Origin: Panax quinquefolius
Lineage: Eukaryota; Streptophyta; Magnoliopsida; Apiales; Araliaceae
Direction of reading: 5' to 3'
Length of the DNA: 64,000 bases
Assembly (NCBI GenBank): GCA_020205615.1
Contig: CM035160.1
Span: 148,099,991-148,163,990 of the forward strand
The first letter of the stretch is position 1, and the number at the start of each line of letters is the position of its first letter. The position numbers and the translations under genes are program-made. Below the pieces are notes generated by a model. The model was not told where the DNA came from. It was given only the letters and a program-made list of their open reading frames with translations, and did no database searches. Shown here piece after piece: positions 11,216 through 24,385 of this stretch.

Positions 11216-12928
11216 CAAAAGATAGAAATTCCACAAAAAACATCTTCACGCTCATTTAATAAGACTCGTAATAAGAATCATTGAATAAGAACTCGTGAAT
11301 AAGAACTCAATAAGAATAAGTAACCCATATGAAAAAAGTTCCAAATTTGATAAAAAGTTCCAACCAATATTTTAGCATAATGATATTGAAGAAATAATAT
11401 CATTCGAGAAGAAAATAACATCCCTTACCTCGAAAGATTAAGTATTTAAATTTAATACCGGGTATAAGGTCAAGGAACTTCGCACTGCCTAACAATACTC
11501 AAAGTATACTCAAAATACTCACAAGAATACGCCGATAATATAGAGAGAAAAACTTCAGTTCTCGTGTGATTTTCAATTCTAACCCAAGACCCTATTTATA
11601 GAAAACGCTAGAACACCAAAGCGTAAAAATTTAATAAAATAATAATATTTCTTAAAAATATTCAAGCCCACCTTAGAAATCTGATTTCAGATCATTTATA
11701 ACACATGTGAGCCACTCAATTACAACAAAAAAAACGTTTTTCTTACAAAAAAATATTTTAAACTCCAAAAATCAATTATTCCTAATTTCTAACTTCAATA
11801 ATTCATAATAAATAGCCTTTCATCGTAAAATTCAATCTCATGAAGTTTTTATAGGAAATTCAATTCTCTACAACTTTGCAAAAGAAAGTTTTTCCAAATT
11901 CCAAATAGAAATTGACCAAATCCACAAACCAAGCGATTTTACGTGCTATAATCAAATTTCACCAATAAATGGGGTCCACCGACATGTTTAACATGTTTTA
12001 AACATTTATTGCAACAAAAATACTCCTCCTCCTCAGATACTCATATATCCTACATTCGTTGTAAAATATCACCATTATTATATTATTAAAATATAATAAT
12101 ATATTTAAATGAATTATTTTATCGTAAAAAGATAAAATTTCAATTTTCAACAATTGTCACAATAAAATTTTCTCCATCTATATCCACATAAAATCAATAT
12201 TTTCTCATCATATGAATCAATAATTAATTATTCACAAATAATATTACAGAATCACAATATCGACAACCAGTGCAGCCTCAGAAAGAGGGGGCTTTCCAAT
12301 AAGAATTTCTTCTTCATGCCAATTAATTAGGTGACCAAACCTCTCCTTAGATGTAACTTTCTAGACATCGCCAATAATGTTATCTAATAATATTATTCAG
12401 ATAATATGAATTATTGCTTCGATAATAAAAAATAATCGCAGAATGACAATTATCAAACAACAAAGAATATAAAATATCAACGCAAAGAATTATTAACTCA
12501 ATAAAATACCGAATAAGAATTATCGTAACCATTATCGAGTAGTAGCCTTCACGTAAGAATCAATAATTGGTGCAATACCGCAAAGCATCGTGTTTTTAAC
12601 CAATTTAGTATTTTAACAAAGATAATTGTAATAACTACGCCATTATTTTTAAACAACTTATATTTGTCGCTTTCTTCATCCAATCGCTTCTCCGCATGGG
12701 CCCACACACGGTCGCTACCATCAGCATTTAATATTCCCGACAAAGATTTAATATTCCACCACCAAACGAATATTCCCCACAACAATGAATATTTTATAAC
12801 CACTGCTTATTTTGAAATATTTGTATTTTTTACCCCTAACTATCCACATTAATCACATCAACCCTTACTATTTCAAAATAATAAATAGAGAAAATTAAAT
12901 TTCATTAATAATAAGTTGGGGTCTTACA
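11216..12928 (-). mobile_element. 3' LTR of the chromovirus, cut by the gap
   Basis: Begins on the minus strand with TGTAAGACCCC right after the polypurine tract and runs leftwards. It matches the 5' LTR (17657-20346) closely, with scattered substitutions and small indels, until the assembly gap removes its last third. Confidence 0.9.
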
Positions 12929-12940
12929 ACCTCCCTCCTT
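12929..12940 (-). promoter_or_regulatory. Polypurine tract of the chromovirus
   Basis: Minus strand AAGGAGGGAGGT immediately before TGTAAGACCCC. The end of the polyprotein frame overlaps this region, as is common in these elements. Confidence 0.8.
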
Positions 12941-14350
12941 ATGAAATTTCGTCCTCGAAATCGACGACGCATTCTTGTTTTTCAAAAGGTGAGGATACCT
13001 CGCTTTCATTTCGCTTCCAATTCCTGTGTCATTTCTATATAAGATGATTCCTCCACAAAACTTTAACTTGTGGTATGACCTTTCATGCAGTAGGACATGC
13101 TCCTTCCTATCCAAGATCTTGACAGTACCTCCTCATACGCTAAGTCTTCTACTATTTCGTCCGGCTTCTAATTCTATAACGTGGTTCGGTCTTTCACATA
13201 TTTACGGCAGTACGATATGTGAAACACATTACGAATACGAGACATACTGGAGGTAACGCGAAAGTCTATAGGCTACATTTCCTATTCGGCCAAGAATTTG
13301 AAATGGACCAATAAATCGTGGATCGAGCTTTCCTCTCTTCCCAAATCTTGTAACTCCTTCCATGGAGCAACTCGCAATAATACACGATCCCCACACTAAA
13401 TTCCACGCCCTTTCGATGAAGATCCGTATAACTCTTTTGTCGATCTTGTGCCGCTTTTATATACGCTGTCGAATCATTTGGATCTTTTCTCAGAATCATA
13501 CGCATTTCAACTCTGTCCCAAAAAATGTTGCTTCACCCACCTCATCCCAACATATCGAGAACAACACTTTCGGCCCATATAATGCTTCAAATGGAGCCAC
13601 ACCTATACTTGCTCGATAATCGTTGTTGTAGGAGAATTCCACCAATGGTAAATACTTATCCCAACCGCCTTTGAAGTCTAGGACATGTAGTCTTAATAAA
13701 TCTTCAAGAGTTTGAATAGTCCTTTCTCGATCGTCCGTCCGCTTGAGGATGGTATGTCGAATCAAATCGTAAACTGCGCTCATAGCTTTTTGCAAGCTAA
13801 CCCAAAATCTTGAAGTGAATCTCAACGATCCAAACTATGGATACAGTGCATGCCACGCAACCTCACAATTTCATTCACGTATATATACTAGCAAGACGCT
13901 CAAGGAATAAGTCTCCCAGACGGCAAGAAATGAGCAGACTTGGTTAATCTATCAACAATAACCCAAATAGCATTGATGCCTTGAGAAACCGTAGAAGACC
14001 CGTAACGAAATCCATGGTGGTAATGTGTTCCTACTTCCATTTCGAATCTCAAGTGGTTGCAATGGACCTTAGGTACTAGATGCTCCCGCCTTTACACGCT
14101 GGCAAGTTAAACACATCGAGATAAACTTTGCAATCTCTCTCTTCATATTGTTCCACCAAAATGTATGTCAAGATCACGATATATTTTAGTACTTCCAGAT
14201 GGATTGCAAATGGCGTATTGTGTGCCTCCATCATAATCTTGTACTTCAAATCGTAGTCGTTAGAACACAAAGTCTAGAATGGACTCAAGTATTCCTTCTT
14301 CATCAATTCTCGCTTTAATAGCTCCTTCAGATTACTTCTTCTTCATACGA
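12941..14350 (-). pseudogene. Chromovirus integrase with chromodomain tail, broken
   Basis: Integrase joins element cDNA to host DNA, and the chromodomain tail is thought to steer insertion to chromatin marks. Read on the minus strand, the N-terminal segment (about 14270-14080) keeps KYKIMMEAHNTPFAIH and the end of a Cys-rich finger. The core C-terminal part (13825-13496) has ERTIQTLEDLLR, WDKYLPLVEFSYNN and APFEALYG. The next part (13505-13266) has IKAAQDRQKSY. The chromodomain-like end (13114-12960) has ILYRN...SEMKARYPHLL. These pieces lie in different frames, and the catalytic core between about 14060 and 13830 is only partly readable. Confidence 0.85.
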
Positions 14351-14559
14351 TCGCCTCGCCCATGGTGGCTCGAGCAACCTTAACTTTTTCTATTAAAGTT
14401 GGCTCTACGCGATACTTGACATCATCGCACTCGCTCCTCAAGATACGATCTTCTACTCAACGCAACGCCTACCACGCTCACTTTACCAAGATGGTATCAA
14501 TAGTGTGGTCGTAGTCTTCAATAGTTCGAGCCAACGTCACCGCCAAGATGTCGAGTTCT

Positions 14560-15814
14560 TTTTGAAAGAAGAAATATTTAAGGCTTTTATGGTCCGAATA
14601 TATCTCCACTTTCTCCCCATATAGATAAGTGCCTCCATATCTTTAGCTCGAAACGATCGGCCGCTAACTCTAGATCACGAGTAGGATAATTCCTCCTCAT
14701 ACTCTTTTGTTGTCGCGAGGCATAAAGCTATGACTTTCCCACGCCAGCATGAGAACACATCCTAACCCTTTTGCTCGATGTATCAGAGATAACAAATCCA
14801 TCCAACCAGATGGTATTGTTAGAACAGCCAAATAAGTCTCCTCTAAGCTTCGAAACTTTTCTCGCATTCTTCGCTTCCAAACGAATTTTGTATCCTTCCG
14901 AGTTAGTCGAAGTTAATGGAGTAGCGATTCGAGAAAACCCTTCCACGAATCTCCGATAATAACCAAATAAGCCCAAAAGCTACGTGCATTTCACCACCGA
15001 CTTCTTGGCTTGTTCTAACTTCAGATTGCTTCAATCTTCGTCGGATCAACAGATACTCCATGTTTTATTAACCACGCGCTCCAAGGAATGCTACTTCCTC
15101 AAGCCGTAACTCGCATTTCTTCAATTTGGCATATAGTTTGTTTTCACGAAGCCTTTCGAGTACCAAATTTCAAATGGTGCTCATGATCTTCACGACTTTT
15201 GAATATATAAGGATGTCATCAATAAAGACAACAACGAATCCCGATCCAAATATTCCTCAATACTCGGCTCATCATATCCATGAAAGTCGCAGAGCATTAG
15301 TCAATCCGAAAGACATGACTAAGAATTCATAATGCCCGCATCGAAGTTCTAAAGGCGCTCTTTGAATATCCTCGCCTTAATCTTCAAATGATATATCCAA
15401 ATCGAAGATCGATTTTTGAAAAGAATCAGTGCCCTCAGAAATCGGTCAAACAAGTCATCAATACGAGGTAGAGGATACCTATTCTCGATGGTGACATGGT
15501 TCAATTCCGATAGTCAATACAAAGTCGCATACTCCCGCCTTTTCTTTCTTTACGAATAAAACAGAGCACCCCAAGGAGATGTACTAGACGAATGAAACCG
15601 ATGTCCAACAATTCTCAGAGTTGGACCTTTAACTCCTCAAGTTCAATAGAGCCATTCGATATGGGGTTTTAGAAATGGGCTTTGTACTCAGTTCAAGATC
15701 AATAAAGAATTCAACTTCACGCTCGGGGTAGACCGGAAGTTCTTCAGAAATACGCCAGAAAGTCAATAACAACAGAATATTATTCAAATTTGACGTGTCT
15801 TTATTCAAATCCAT
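14560..15814 (-). pseudogene. Chromovirus reverse transcriptase and RNase H, broken
   Basis: The minus-strand reading starts with EELPVYPEREVEFFIDLE and the PISKTPYRMA block (15790-15640), which lead into RT. The catalytic motif FIDDILIYS is intact near 15200-15230. The thumb/connection segment GYYRRFVEGFSRIATPLT lies at about 14975-14910, and RNase H traces (DGFVI.SD) follow to about 14560. Frameshifts separate these blocks, so no continuous enzyme can be made. Confidence 0.85.
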
Positions 15815-16270
15815 AACATGGGCTAAGAAAGCTTGACATCCGCTTTTTCAATAAACGAATAGCTTTATGATTAGATATGATAGTGATTGATTTTAATGGT
15901 TTAGTTGTTGAATTGCATAACAAAGTCAAGTTAGAAATATGAAAACTAACAACCTTACGAAAACAATCAATTTTGGCATGATGAGTAGTTAACCAATCAA
16001 TCCCTAAAATCACATCAAAAGCAAGTATCTTTAAAGAGATAAGGTCAATAGTAAGGTGATGGTGCCAACTCAATCAAACAAGATTTATAAACAAAGGATG
16101 TGATGAAAGTTTCTCCTAATCTGAGTTTCCACAGATAGGTCAAAGTCTAATTTCTCCTGAGTCAAGTTTAAACGCTGAGCACACGCAGAGAGATAAATGA
16201 ATGGGTAAAGACCCAGATCAAGTAAGGTATAAACTTCGCAAGAATTTATAAATAGCTTACCCGTGATCAC
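15815..16270 (-). pseudogene. Chromovirus aspartic protease, active site altered
   Basis: Minus-strand segments VITGKLFINSCEVYTLLDLG and FDVILGIDWLTTHHAKIDC match the two ends of the retropepsin domain of chromoviruses. The catalytic triad, normally D-T/S-G, reads D-L-G here (near 16210), so the protease would be inactive even without the frameshift between the two segments. Confidence 0.8.
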
Positions 16271-16349
16271 CTCGCTTGTTTCTCGATTTTGACCAAATAC
16301 AACAAACGCTTCTTCCTAAATCGCTGACTTTGACTTTTCTCGGGATACC

Positions 16350-17450
16350 TTTTGAGTCACCGTCCCTCAATAACTAGGTTTCGCTATCGCATAATCTCGA
16401 AAGCGATATGTCCTTCCTTTCCACAATTATAGCATACCTTGAACTGTTGTGGGCGCTTTGACCGATATGTCCTCTTTTTCCGTGATTTGTAGAAGATACG
16501 ACCGGTGGTCGTTTCTCCTCCTTAGAACCAGCTTGTTCTTGCAGACCGCTGCCTTCATACGGTCGTTGTTAAATCTCCTTTTTAAAATCTCCTCCCGACT
16601 CGCTTTTCTATTTTCACGGCTATGATTACCACCAGAGTGGTTACCATTTTTGTCCGTCTCGCTTTTCTCCTCCTACAAGGGTTATCATTATTCTGCTGAT
16701 CGCTATCTCCGGTACGATCCTCGTTATGGTCCTCGTTGAATATACTCGTTATCTCGCCTTCTAACAATTGAGCCCTCTCATAACAACATCTTAAATAGAG
16801 AAAAATTTATGAGAAATGAGATATTGTCGACGCCGGGTTTCAAACCTCTCGTAAACATCCGCCATAATGCTCTCATTCTCCACCAAATGAGGTGCAAACC
16901 GATAACTCGCAAACTTTGCCTCGCATCGAGACACCGCCATGTTGTTTTGTTCCAATCAATGAACTCCACTTCCTTCATACGGCGAACACTTTCGTGAAAG
17001 TATTTGTCATTAAATAGCTTCAAACGCCTCCCAAGATATGCCGAAAAGCGGCCGGATGGGTACGCTTCACGCATCTCACCAAAGAGTCCGCTTTCGCCAC
17101 TTTAATATAAAGGTGGCGAATGGAACCTTCGTTTCCTCCGCATCCCAAGACATCGAATATCTTGGTAATTTGTTTGACCCATGTTTCACGCATGATCGGA
17201 TCCGCTTTCCTTAAATTCGTGGTCCCAACTCTTTGAATCGCTTTGGTCGTGATAACCCGTGAATTGCTATCATTTCTCCTCAGATTTTGAACACGAAGTC
17301 TCCTCGTCTGATTTTGCATGAATCGCAAAAACTTCTAAACATCCCCTCGCTCATCATCTCGCTCAATGGTGTTGTTCACAGAGAGAACATTGCCACTGTC
17401 AGACGCTCTCCTCGCTGGTGAGTACAACAGCGTCTCCACGGCTCATTTCC
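16350..17450 (-). pseudogene. Chromovirus gag with a damaged zinc knuckle
   Basis: Gag would form the particle shell. Recognisable minus-strand blocks are WVKQITKIFDVLGC (about 17200-17150), HPAAFRH followed by LFNDKYFHESVRRMKEVEFI (17065-16960), and the basic tail. The zinc knuckle near 16435-16395 reads CYNCGKEGHIAFEI: the CX2CX4H part is present but the last Cys is replaced. At least two frame changes occur within the gene. The likely start is near 17440 on the minus strand, but it was not fixed. Confidence 0.8.
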
Positions 17451-17643
17451 ATTGTTAATATTCTCACGACATTCTCAAATACCGCCATAAAACAAGGGTT
17501 AATTAAGGAAATCAATATATCACATAATATCCCTATATACCGACTAACTAACAAATAAGCTTAGGTAGACACACTAGCCAAGGATTTACTCTGCCTCCCT
17601 CCTAGTTCTATTCCCCGATCTCCGCCAGAGATCATATCCCTAA

Positions 17644-17656
17644 GCTCGATACCAAC
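17644..17656 (-). promoter_or_regulatory. tRNA-Met primer binding site of the chromovirus
   Basis: Minus strand GTTGGTATCGAGC lies directly after the end of the 5' LTR. It is close to the usual TGGTATCAGAGC complementary to initiator tRNA-Met, with one base missing. Confidence 0.7.
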
Positions 17657-20346
17657 CGCGACGCCCCCAAAATAGTATACATCACCCATTCCGAGTTGTC
17701 AATACATGGTGTAAACAACTACAACTTTATTATTACAACAAGAAACTGTGAGTTTAAATACAAATATTATCTTCTGCATAATATCTATACTCAAATAAAT
17801 CCTCATCACATTTATTGATACATTATTTTACAAAATGGTGAGGACTACTAAACGACTCTCTGTAACCTTCATTCCATACCCGACTGCAGACTCGCTATAT
17901 TCTCGCCTCCCGAGAAAAATGGAACAAAAAGAAAAGGGTGAGCTCAACTAGCTCAAGAAAGAATATTATGACTAAGATAATATACAACAAATTACCATTA
18001 GTCTTCAACAGGAAAAAATCTAATAGAATACAATAGACAACAAATTTTAAATCAATATTCGTAGTGAAATAATAATTCATTAGAAGAGTTAAGTAGAGAA
18101 TGCAAACTACTATCTTCTATGTATGAATTTAAAAGTTCATCGCTCATCTTTTATCCCTCGTAACATCAATCAATATACATCCGAATCAAATATTCATCTT
18201 TGCACTACAAAAGCCAAAGATATTCATCACCGGTCATGTTCATCTAAACACTGCTTCATCTTCAAGACTACTACCAAAGATATTCTTCGAAAATCATTCA
18301 TCTTTAGACTACAGCCAAAGATATTCAATAATATCATCATTTAAGACCGAGGATGATGAAAAATATTTTAAAGAAATGAATCCAAAGAAACAAAATGACA
18401 AGGATTAAGGATTAAGGATTCGTACTTTTGTTTTATCCATGTTCAAAAATACCTCAAAAAATAATCATAGTGGTGTAAAATTCAAGAATGATCAAAACAT
18501 GGATACAATCAAAACTAGTATCCGCATTATATATTTTGACGAAAAGAAGAAATTTTATTTTTCTATGAATAAGGTCAGATATCGTGAATAAAGGCCGATA
18601 TAATAAGAATCTCGACACCAAAAGATAGAAATTCCACAAAACATCTTCACGCTTCATTTAATAAGACTAGTAATAAGAATTGAATAAGAACTCATGAATA
18701 AGAATCGTGAATAAGAACTCATGAATAGTAACTCCGACATGAAAAAGTTCCAAATTTGATAAAAAGTTCCAACCAATATTTCAAAGATAATGATATTGAA
18801 GAAATAATATCATTTGAGAAGAAAATAACATCCCTTACCTCGAAAAGATTAAGATTTAAATTTAATACCGTATATAGTCTCAAGGAACTCACCGCCTAAC
18901 AATACTCAAAGTATACTCAAAATACTCACAAGAATACGCCGATAATATAGAGAGAAAAACTTCAGCTTTAAAGTGTGATTTTCAATTCTAACCCAAGACC
19001 CTTATTTATAGAAAAATGCTTAGAACACCAAAGCGTAAAATTTAATAAAATAATAATATTTCTTAAAAATATTCAAGCCCACCATAGAAATCTGATTTCA
19101 GATCATTTATAACACATGTGAGCCACTCAATTACAACAAAAAACGTTTTTCTTACAAAAATATTTTTAAACTCCAAAAATCAATTATTCCTAATTTCGAA
19201 CTTCAATAATTCATAATAAATAGCCCTTTCATCGAAAAATTGAATCTCGAGTTTTTATAGGAAATTCAATTCTCTACAACTTTGCAAAGAAAGTTTTTCC
19301 AAATTCCAAATAGAAATTGACCTGAAATCCACAAACCAAGCGATTTTACAAAAGTGCTATAATCAAATTTCAACAATAAATGGGGTCCAATTACATGTTT
19401 AATATGTTTTAAACATTTATTGCAACAAAAATACTCTCCTCCTCCTCAGATACTCATATATCCCACATTCGTTGTAAAATATCACCATTATTATATTATT
19501 AAAATATAATAATATATTTAAATGAATTATTTTATCGTAAAAAGATAAAATTTCAATTTTCAACAATTGTCACAATAAAATTTTCCCATCTATATCCACA
19601 TAAAATCAATATTTTTCTCATCATATGAATCAATAATTAATTATTCACAAATAATATTACAGTAATCACAATATCGACAACCAGCAGCTCCTCAGAAAAG
19701 AGGGGCTTTCCAATAAGAATTTCTTCATCATGCGCCGCAATTAGGTGACCAAACCTCTCCTGTATGTAACTTTCTAGACATCGCCAATAATGTTATCTAA
19801 TAATATTATTCAGATAATATGAATTATTGCTTCGATAATAAAAAATATTGTGTAAACGACAATTATCAAACAACAAAGAATAATATAAAATATCAACGCA
19901 AAGAATTATTAACTCAATAAAATATCAATAAGAATTATCGTAACCATTATCGAGTAGTGTCTTCACGTAAGAATCAATAATCGTGCAATACCGTGTAGCA
20001 TCTGTGTTTAAACCACCGTAGTATTTTAACAAGATTAATTCAGAATAACTACGCCGTTATTTTTTAAACAACTTATATTTGTGCGCTTTCTTCGCATCCA
20101 ATCGCTTCCACATGGGCCCACACACACGGTCAAGCTACTATTGCATTTAATATTCCCCGACAAAGATTTAATATTCCAAGACCAAACGAATATTCCCCAC
20201 AACAATGAATATTTTATAACCACTTGCTTATTTTGAAATATTTATGATTTTACCCCTAACTATCCACATTAATCACATCAACCCTTACTATTTCAAAATA
20301 ATAAATAGAAAATTAAATTTCATTAATAATAAGTTGGGGTCTTACA
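17657..20346 (-). mobile_element. 5' LTR of the chromovirus
   Basis: 2690 bp, starting TGTAAGACCCC at 20346 on the minus strand and ending GGGGGCGTCGCG, where the usual terminal CACA has become CGCG. It contains the inverted copies of the hairpin repeats (18190-18340), the conserved module (19680-19790) and a TATA box near 19003-19010. Confidence 0.88.
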
Positions 20347-21640
20347 CCAAGTATAGGGTAAACCACGTACAAAAGTTATTCCAACGGTAATAAGCAATGG
20401 AATAACAACAGCTCTCTTCGTGAATAAGAAAGAATAACACCCTTACTTTTGGTAGGAGATTGAATCTGCAAGAGTGTAGTAACAAATACTCTTCTTCTTT
20501 CTCTCTTATTCTCTATACTTTCTCTCTAAAGCTTGAATGAATTAAGTAAAAATAATGAAGCACTAGCTCTATTTATAGAAGATTTCTAGCTTACACCTAC
20601 CATGAAAAGGCAGTGGCTCACGACGGTGATGTGATGTGAAAAAAGTGGTTGGACGCCCGTAATGTGAAACCACAAGTGTTCGGATCACCAGTAATGTGAA
20701 ACGACAAGTGGTTCGACGTTGTAATGTGAAAATGAAATAAAGTGGTTTGATCGTCCGTAAAGGTAATTACTATCGAGTGAGGAAATTACTATTCACAAGG
20801 GTAATTACTTATCGACGAAGGTAAATACTATCGATGAAGGTAAATACTATTTACTATTCCAAAAAGACGCGAAGGTAATTACTATTCACAAAAGGTAATT
20901 ACTATTGACAAAGGTAATTACTATCGACGAATGTAATTACTATTCACAAAGGTAATTACTATCGACGAAGAGACTCTTAGATGATGACATATGGGCCCCC
21001 ATAAAATAATCAAACTTACCACAAACGCCTCATATGAGACTAATTTTATATACATTAAGGATTGAATAAATATTACCACAAATCATTTTATTTTTAATCA
21101 ACACATTTTTAATCTTTCAACAATTATTAATCATTTATAACTTGTCGTCTCAATTAATAATATAACATATTATACAGATGATGATAAGTGACAATAATTG
21201 AATCAATAATATAAGAGATATGATGCAAAGAATTATCAGTAGCGATAATTGAGCATAAATGAGTGACTTTTCACGTAAGCATCAATAATCAATACCGTGC
21301 TACTTATGCAACCATGCGTATTCATCGTACTTTTACCACCGTAGTTCAACAGCTTTTAATTAGTGAATACCTCATAGTTATTTTTATAAAATATTTTTAT
21401 CGCTTTCTCAATCCGATAATAATTACATTGTGGGGTCCACCAATGATTGATCCGTTGTATCGAATATTCCCTAACAAAAAGAATATTCCCCACCAAACGA
21501 ATATTTTATAACAACTTGCATACTTTTGCAAAATTTATAAATATTACCCACAACTATAACATTATATCAAATTTATTCCATAATATTCAAAAATAATATT
21601 TATAGAAAAACATCTTTATTTATAATAAATGGGTCTTACA
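20347..21640 (-). mobile_element. LTR fragment, 5' half, target of the chromovirus insertion
   Basis: Starts on the minus strand at TGTAAGACCC (21640) and matches the right half of the LTR at 30844-33404, including the TATA box near 20570 and the GGTAATTACTATCGACGAA repeats. It is cut at CCAAG by the chromovirus. Its other half is not seen left of the chromovirus and may lie in the gap or be deleted. Confidence 0.8.
20630..20970 (-). repeat. Two short tandem repeat tracts in the LTR
   Basis: First several copies of GTAATGTGAAACGACAAGTG (about 35-bp period). Then about ten copies of GGTAATTACTATCGACGAA and variants (about 20-bp period). The same pair occurs at 32560-32790, so it belongs to this LTR family. 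Confidence 0.65.
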
Positions 21641-23937
21641 TACATTAGTATTTGTACCAATTATTGATTCTTACGTAAGAAGGCACTACTCAATAATGGT
21701 TACGATAATTACTCGCTCAAAGATTTTATTGATTTAATAATTACGCGTTGATATTTTATATTATTCATTGTTTCAATAATTATCATTACACAAGATTTTT
21801 TATTATCGATCATAATTCATATTATCCGAATAATATTATTAGATAACATTATTGGCAATGTCTAGAAAGTTCTGCCTCAAGGAGAGGTTTGGTCACCTAA
21901 TCATGCTACCAAGAAGGAGAAATATTTATCGAAAGCCCCTCTTTCCTCGGGAACACTGGTCACAAGATCAGATTCTGTAATATTATTTGTGAATAATTAA
22001 TTATTGATTTATATGATGAGGAAAATATTGATTTTATGTGGATATAGATGGAGAAAATTTTTAAATGACAATTGTTGAAAATTAATATTTTATCTTTTTC
22101 CTCGATAAAATAATTCATTTAAATATATTATTTTAATAATATAATAATGGTGATATTTTTACAAATCTAATGTGGGATATATGAGTATACGAGGAGGAAG
22201 AGTATTTTTGTTGCAATAAATGTTTAAAACATGTTAAACATGCTCATGGACCCCATTTATTGAATCAAATTTGATTATAAATTTATAAAATCGCTTCGCT
22301 TGTGAATTTCTTCCAATTTCTATTTGGAATTTGGGAAAACTTTCTTTCCGCAGTTGTAGAGAATTGAATTTCCTATAAAAATTCAAGAGATTCAATTTTC
22401 TGATAAAAGGGCTATTTATTATGAATTATTGAAGTTCAAGTTCAAATAATTGATTTTTGGAAGTTTTAATTATTTTTATTAAGAAAAACGTTTTATTGTT
22501 TTTGGCACATGTGTGGCTGAAGTTTGACCAGATTTGTGTGTAGAGGAAATTTGATTATATATATTATTATTATATTAAATTTTCTCGCTTTGGTGTTCTA
22601 AGCATTTTCCTATAAATAGGTGCTTATGTTAAATTAAAATCACACCGTAAACTCAAGTTTTCTCTCTCAGATTATTGAGCATATTCTTGTGAATATTTTG
22701 AGTATAATTTGAGTATTGCTATACTCTGTGCAAGTTCAAGTCATAGCCTATATCCGGTGTTTCAGCTAGAAGTACTGATCTTTCGAGGTAAAGGATATTA
22801 TTTTTTTTTAAATGATATTATTTATTCTAATATCATTATGCCAAGTATCGATCTGAACTTTTAATCAAATTTGGAACTTTTAGTGTCTGGGTTATTATTC
22901 ACGATACTGCAAGACTATTCACGATACTGATCTTATTCACTTAATCACTTAACTATTCATCTAAAAAATGAAAATTTTTCTTTTCGTCTAAAATATCTAT
23001 TGTGGATACTAGCTTTGATTGTATCCATGTTTTGATCATTCTTGAATTTTACACCACTATGATTATTTTTGAGGTATTTTTGGACATGGATAAAACAAAG
23101 TATCTAATCCTTAATCCTTAATCCTCACATTTTTGTTTCAATCAATTCGCTTTTTTAAAAATATTTTTCATCATCCTCGCCTTAAATGATGATAATATTG
23201 AATATCTTTGGCTCAGTAGTAAAGATGAATGATTTCGATGAATATCTTTGGCTCAGTAGTGCAAAAAGATGAACAGTGATGAACATAACTAATCGATGAA
23301 TATCTTCGCTCAGAAGTGCAAAGATGAAAAGTGTGTTTAGATGAACATAACTAATCGATGAATATCTTTGCCTGTAGTGCAAAGATGAATATTTGATTCC
23401 GTATGTATGTTGATTGATGTTACAGGGATAAAAGATAGATTTACGAACTTTTAAATTCATACATAGAAGATAGTAGTTTGTATTCTCTACTTAACTCTTC
23501 TAATGAATTATTATTTCACTGCGAATATTGGTTTAAAAACTTGTTGTCTATCAGTATTCTATTAGTTTTTTTTCCTCGCTCAAGACTAATGATAATTTGT
23601 TGTATATTATCTTAGTCATAATATTCTTTATCGGGCTAGTTGAGCTCACCCTTTTCCTTTTGTTCCATTTTTCTTCTCGTGAGGCGAATATATATAGCGA
23701 CGTAGCCTGGGTATGGAATGAAGGTTCTAGAGAGTTGTTTAGTAGTCCTCACCATTTTTGTAAAATAATGTATCAATAAATGTGATGAGGATTTATTTGA
23801 GTATAGATATTGTCTGAAGATAATATTTGTATTCAAACTCATAGTTTTACTGTTGTAATAATAAAGTTGTAGTTGTTTCTGTACCATGTATTGACAACTC
23901 AGAATGGGTGATGTATACCTATTTTGGGGGCGTCACA
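21641..23937 (+). mobile_element. LTR fragment lacking its first ~450 bp
   Basis: Direct-orientation relative of the solo LTR at 2236-5041, beginning at the equivalent of about 2680 and ending GGGGGCGTCACA. It contains the conserved module (21857-21965), a TATA box (TATAAATA near 22612) and the hairpin repeats. The missing start is replaced by the inverted LTR fragment to its left. Confidence 0.82.
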
Positions 23938-24385
23938 TTAGTCCTGCAAGTATTATCAAACTTGCACCACCTCCCCTAATAGTAAATCATGTGAATTAAT
24001 AGTTCAATCATGTAAATCAATAGTTATAATCATGTGAAAATACGAATTACAATATAGTACCTCCATCTATACCTCTATTTTTAACTTAGTCATGCAAGTA
24101 TTATCAATCTTGCACCAACTCCCCTAATAGTACAAGAATGTGAATCAATAGTACACACATGTGAACAAATAGTTATAATCATATGAATTAATAACAATTA
24201 ATTGCTCATTTACCCGATTAATTACCCGGTTGGTCAATATAACTTTCAGACATCAATTATTATCGAAATAAATGTCGATTTCCACTAACACAAATAATTC
24301 CAACACAATGAAACTATTTTTATCAAAAATTTATTTTTGAAGTTTCAAAGTTTGACTTTTTCCAAAAAGTCAATTTTTTTTGAAG
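23938..24385. repeat. Tandem duplication, period ~149 bp
   Basis: The segment beginning TTAGTCCTGCAAGTATTATC (23938) recurs as TTAGTCATGCAAGTATTATC at 24087, with the following TTGCACCA(C/A)CTCCCCTAATAGTA also repeated. No coding potential. It separates two LTR fragments and was not recognised as a known element. Confidence 0.65.

Larger units (their letters stand above)
11216..20346 (-). mobile_element. Near-complete Ty3/gypsy chromovirus (Tekay/Del-like)
   Basis: From high to low coordinates on the minus strand: 5' LTR (20346-17657), primer site, gag, protease, RT, RNase H, integrase, C-terminal chromodomain-like segment, polypurine tract, 3' LTR (12928 into the gap). That order, with integrase after RNase H and a chromodomain tail of the form VLWRN...ARYPHLF, is typical of plant chromoviruses of the Tekay/Del type. 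The internal region is about 4.7 kb. Its insertion site lies in another LTR: the bases right of it (CCAAG) continue a sequence also found near 32255. The left target repeat is lost in the gap. Many frameshifts make the element non-autonomous. Confidence 0.88.
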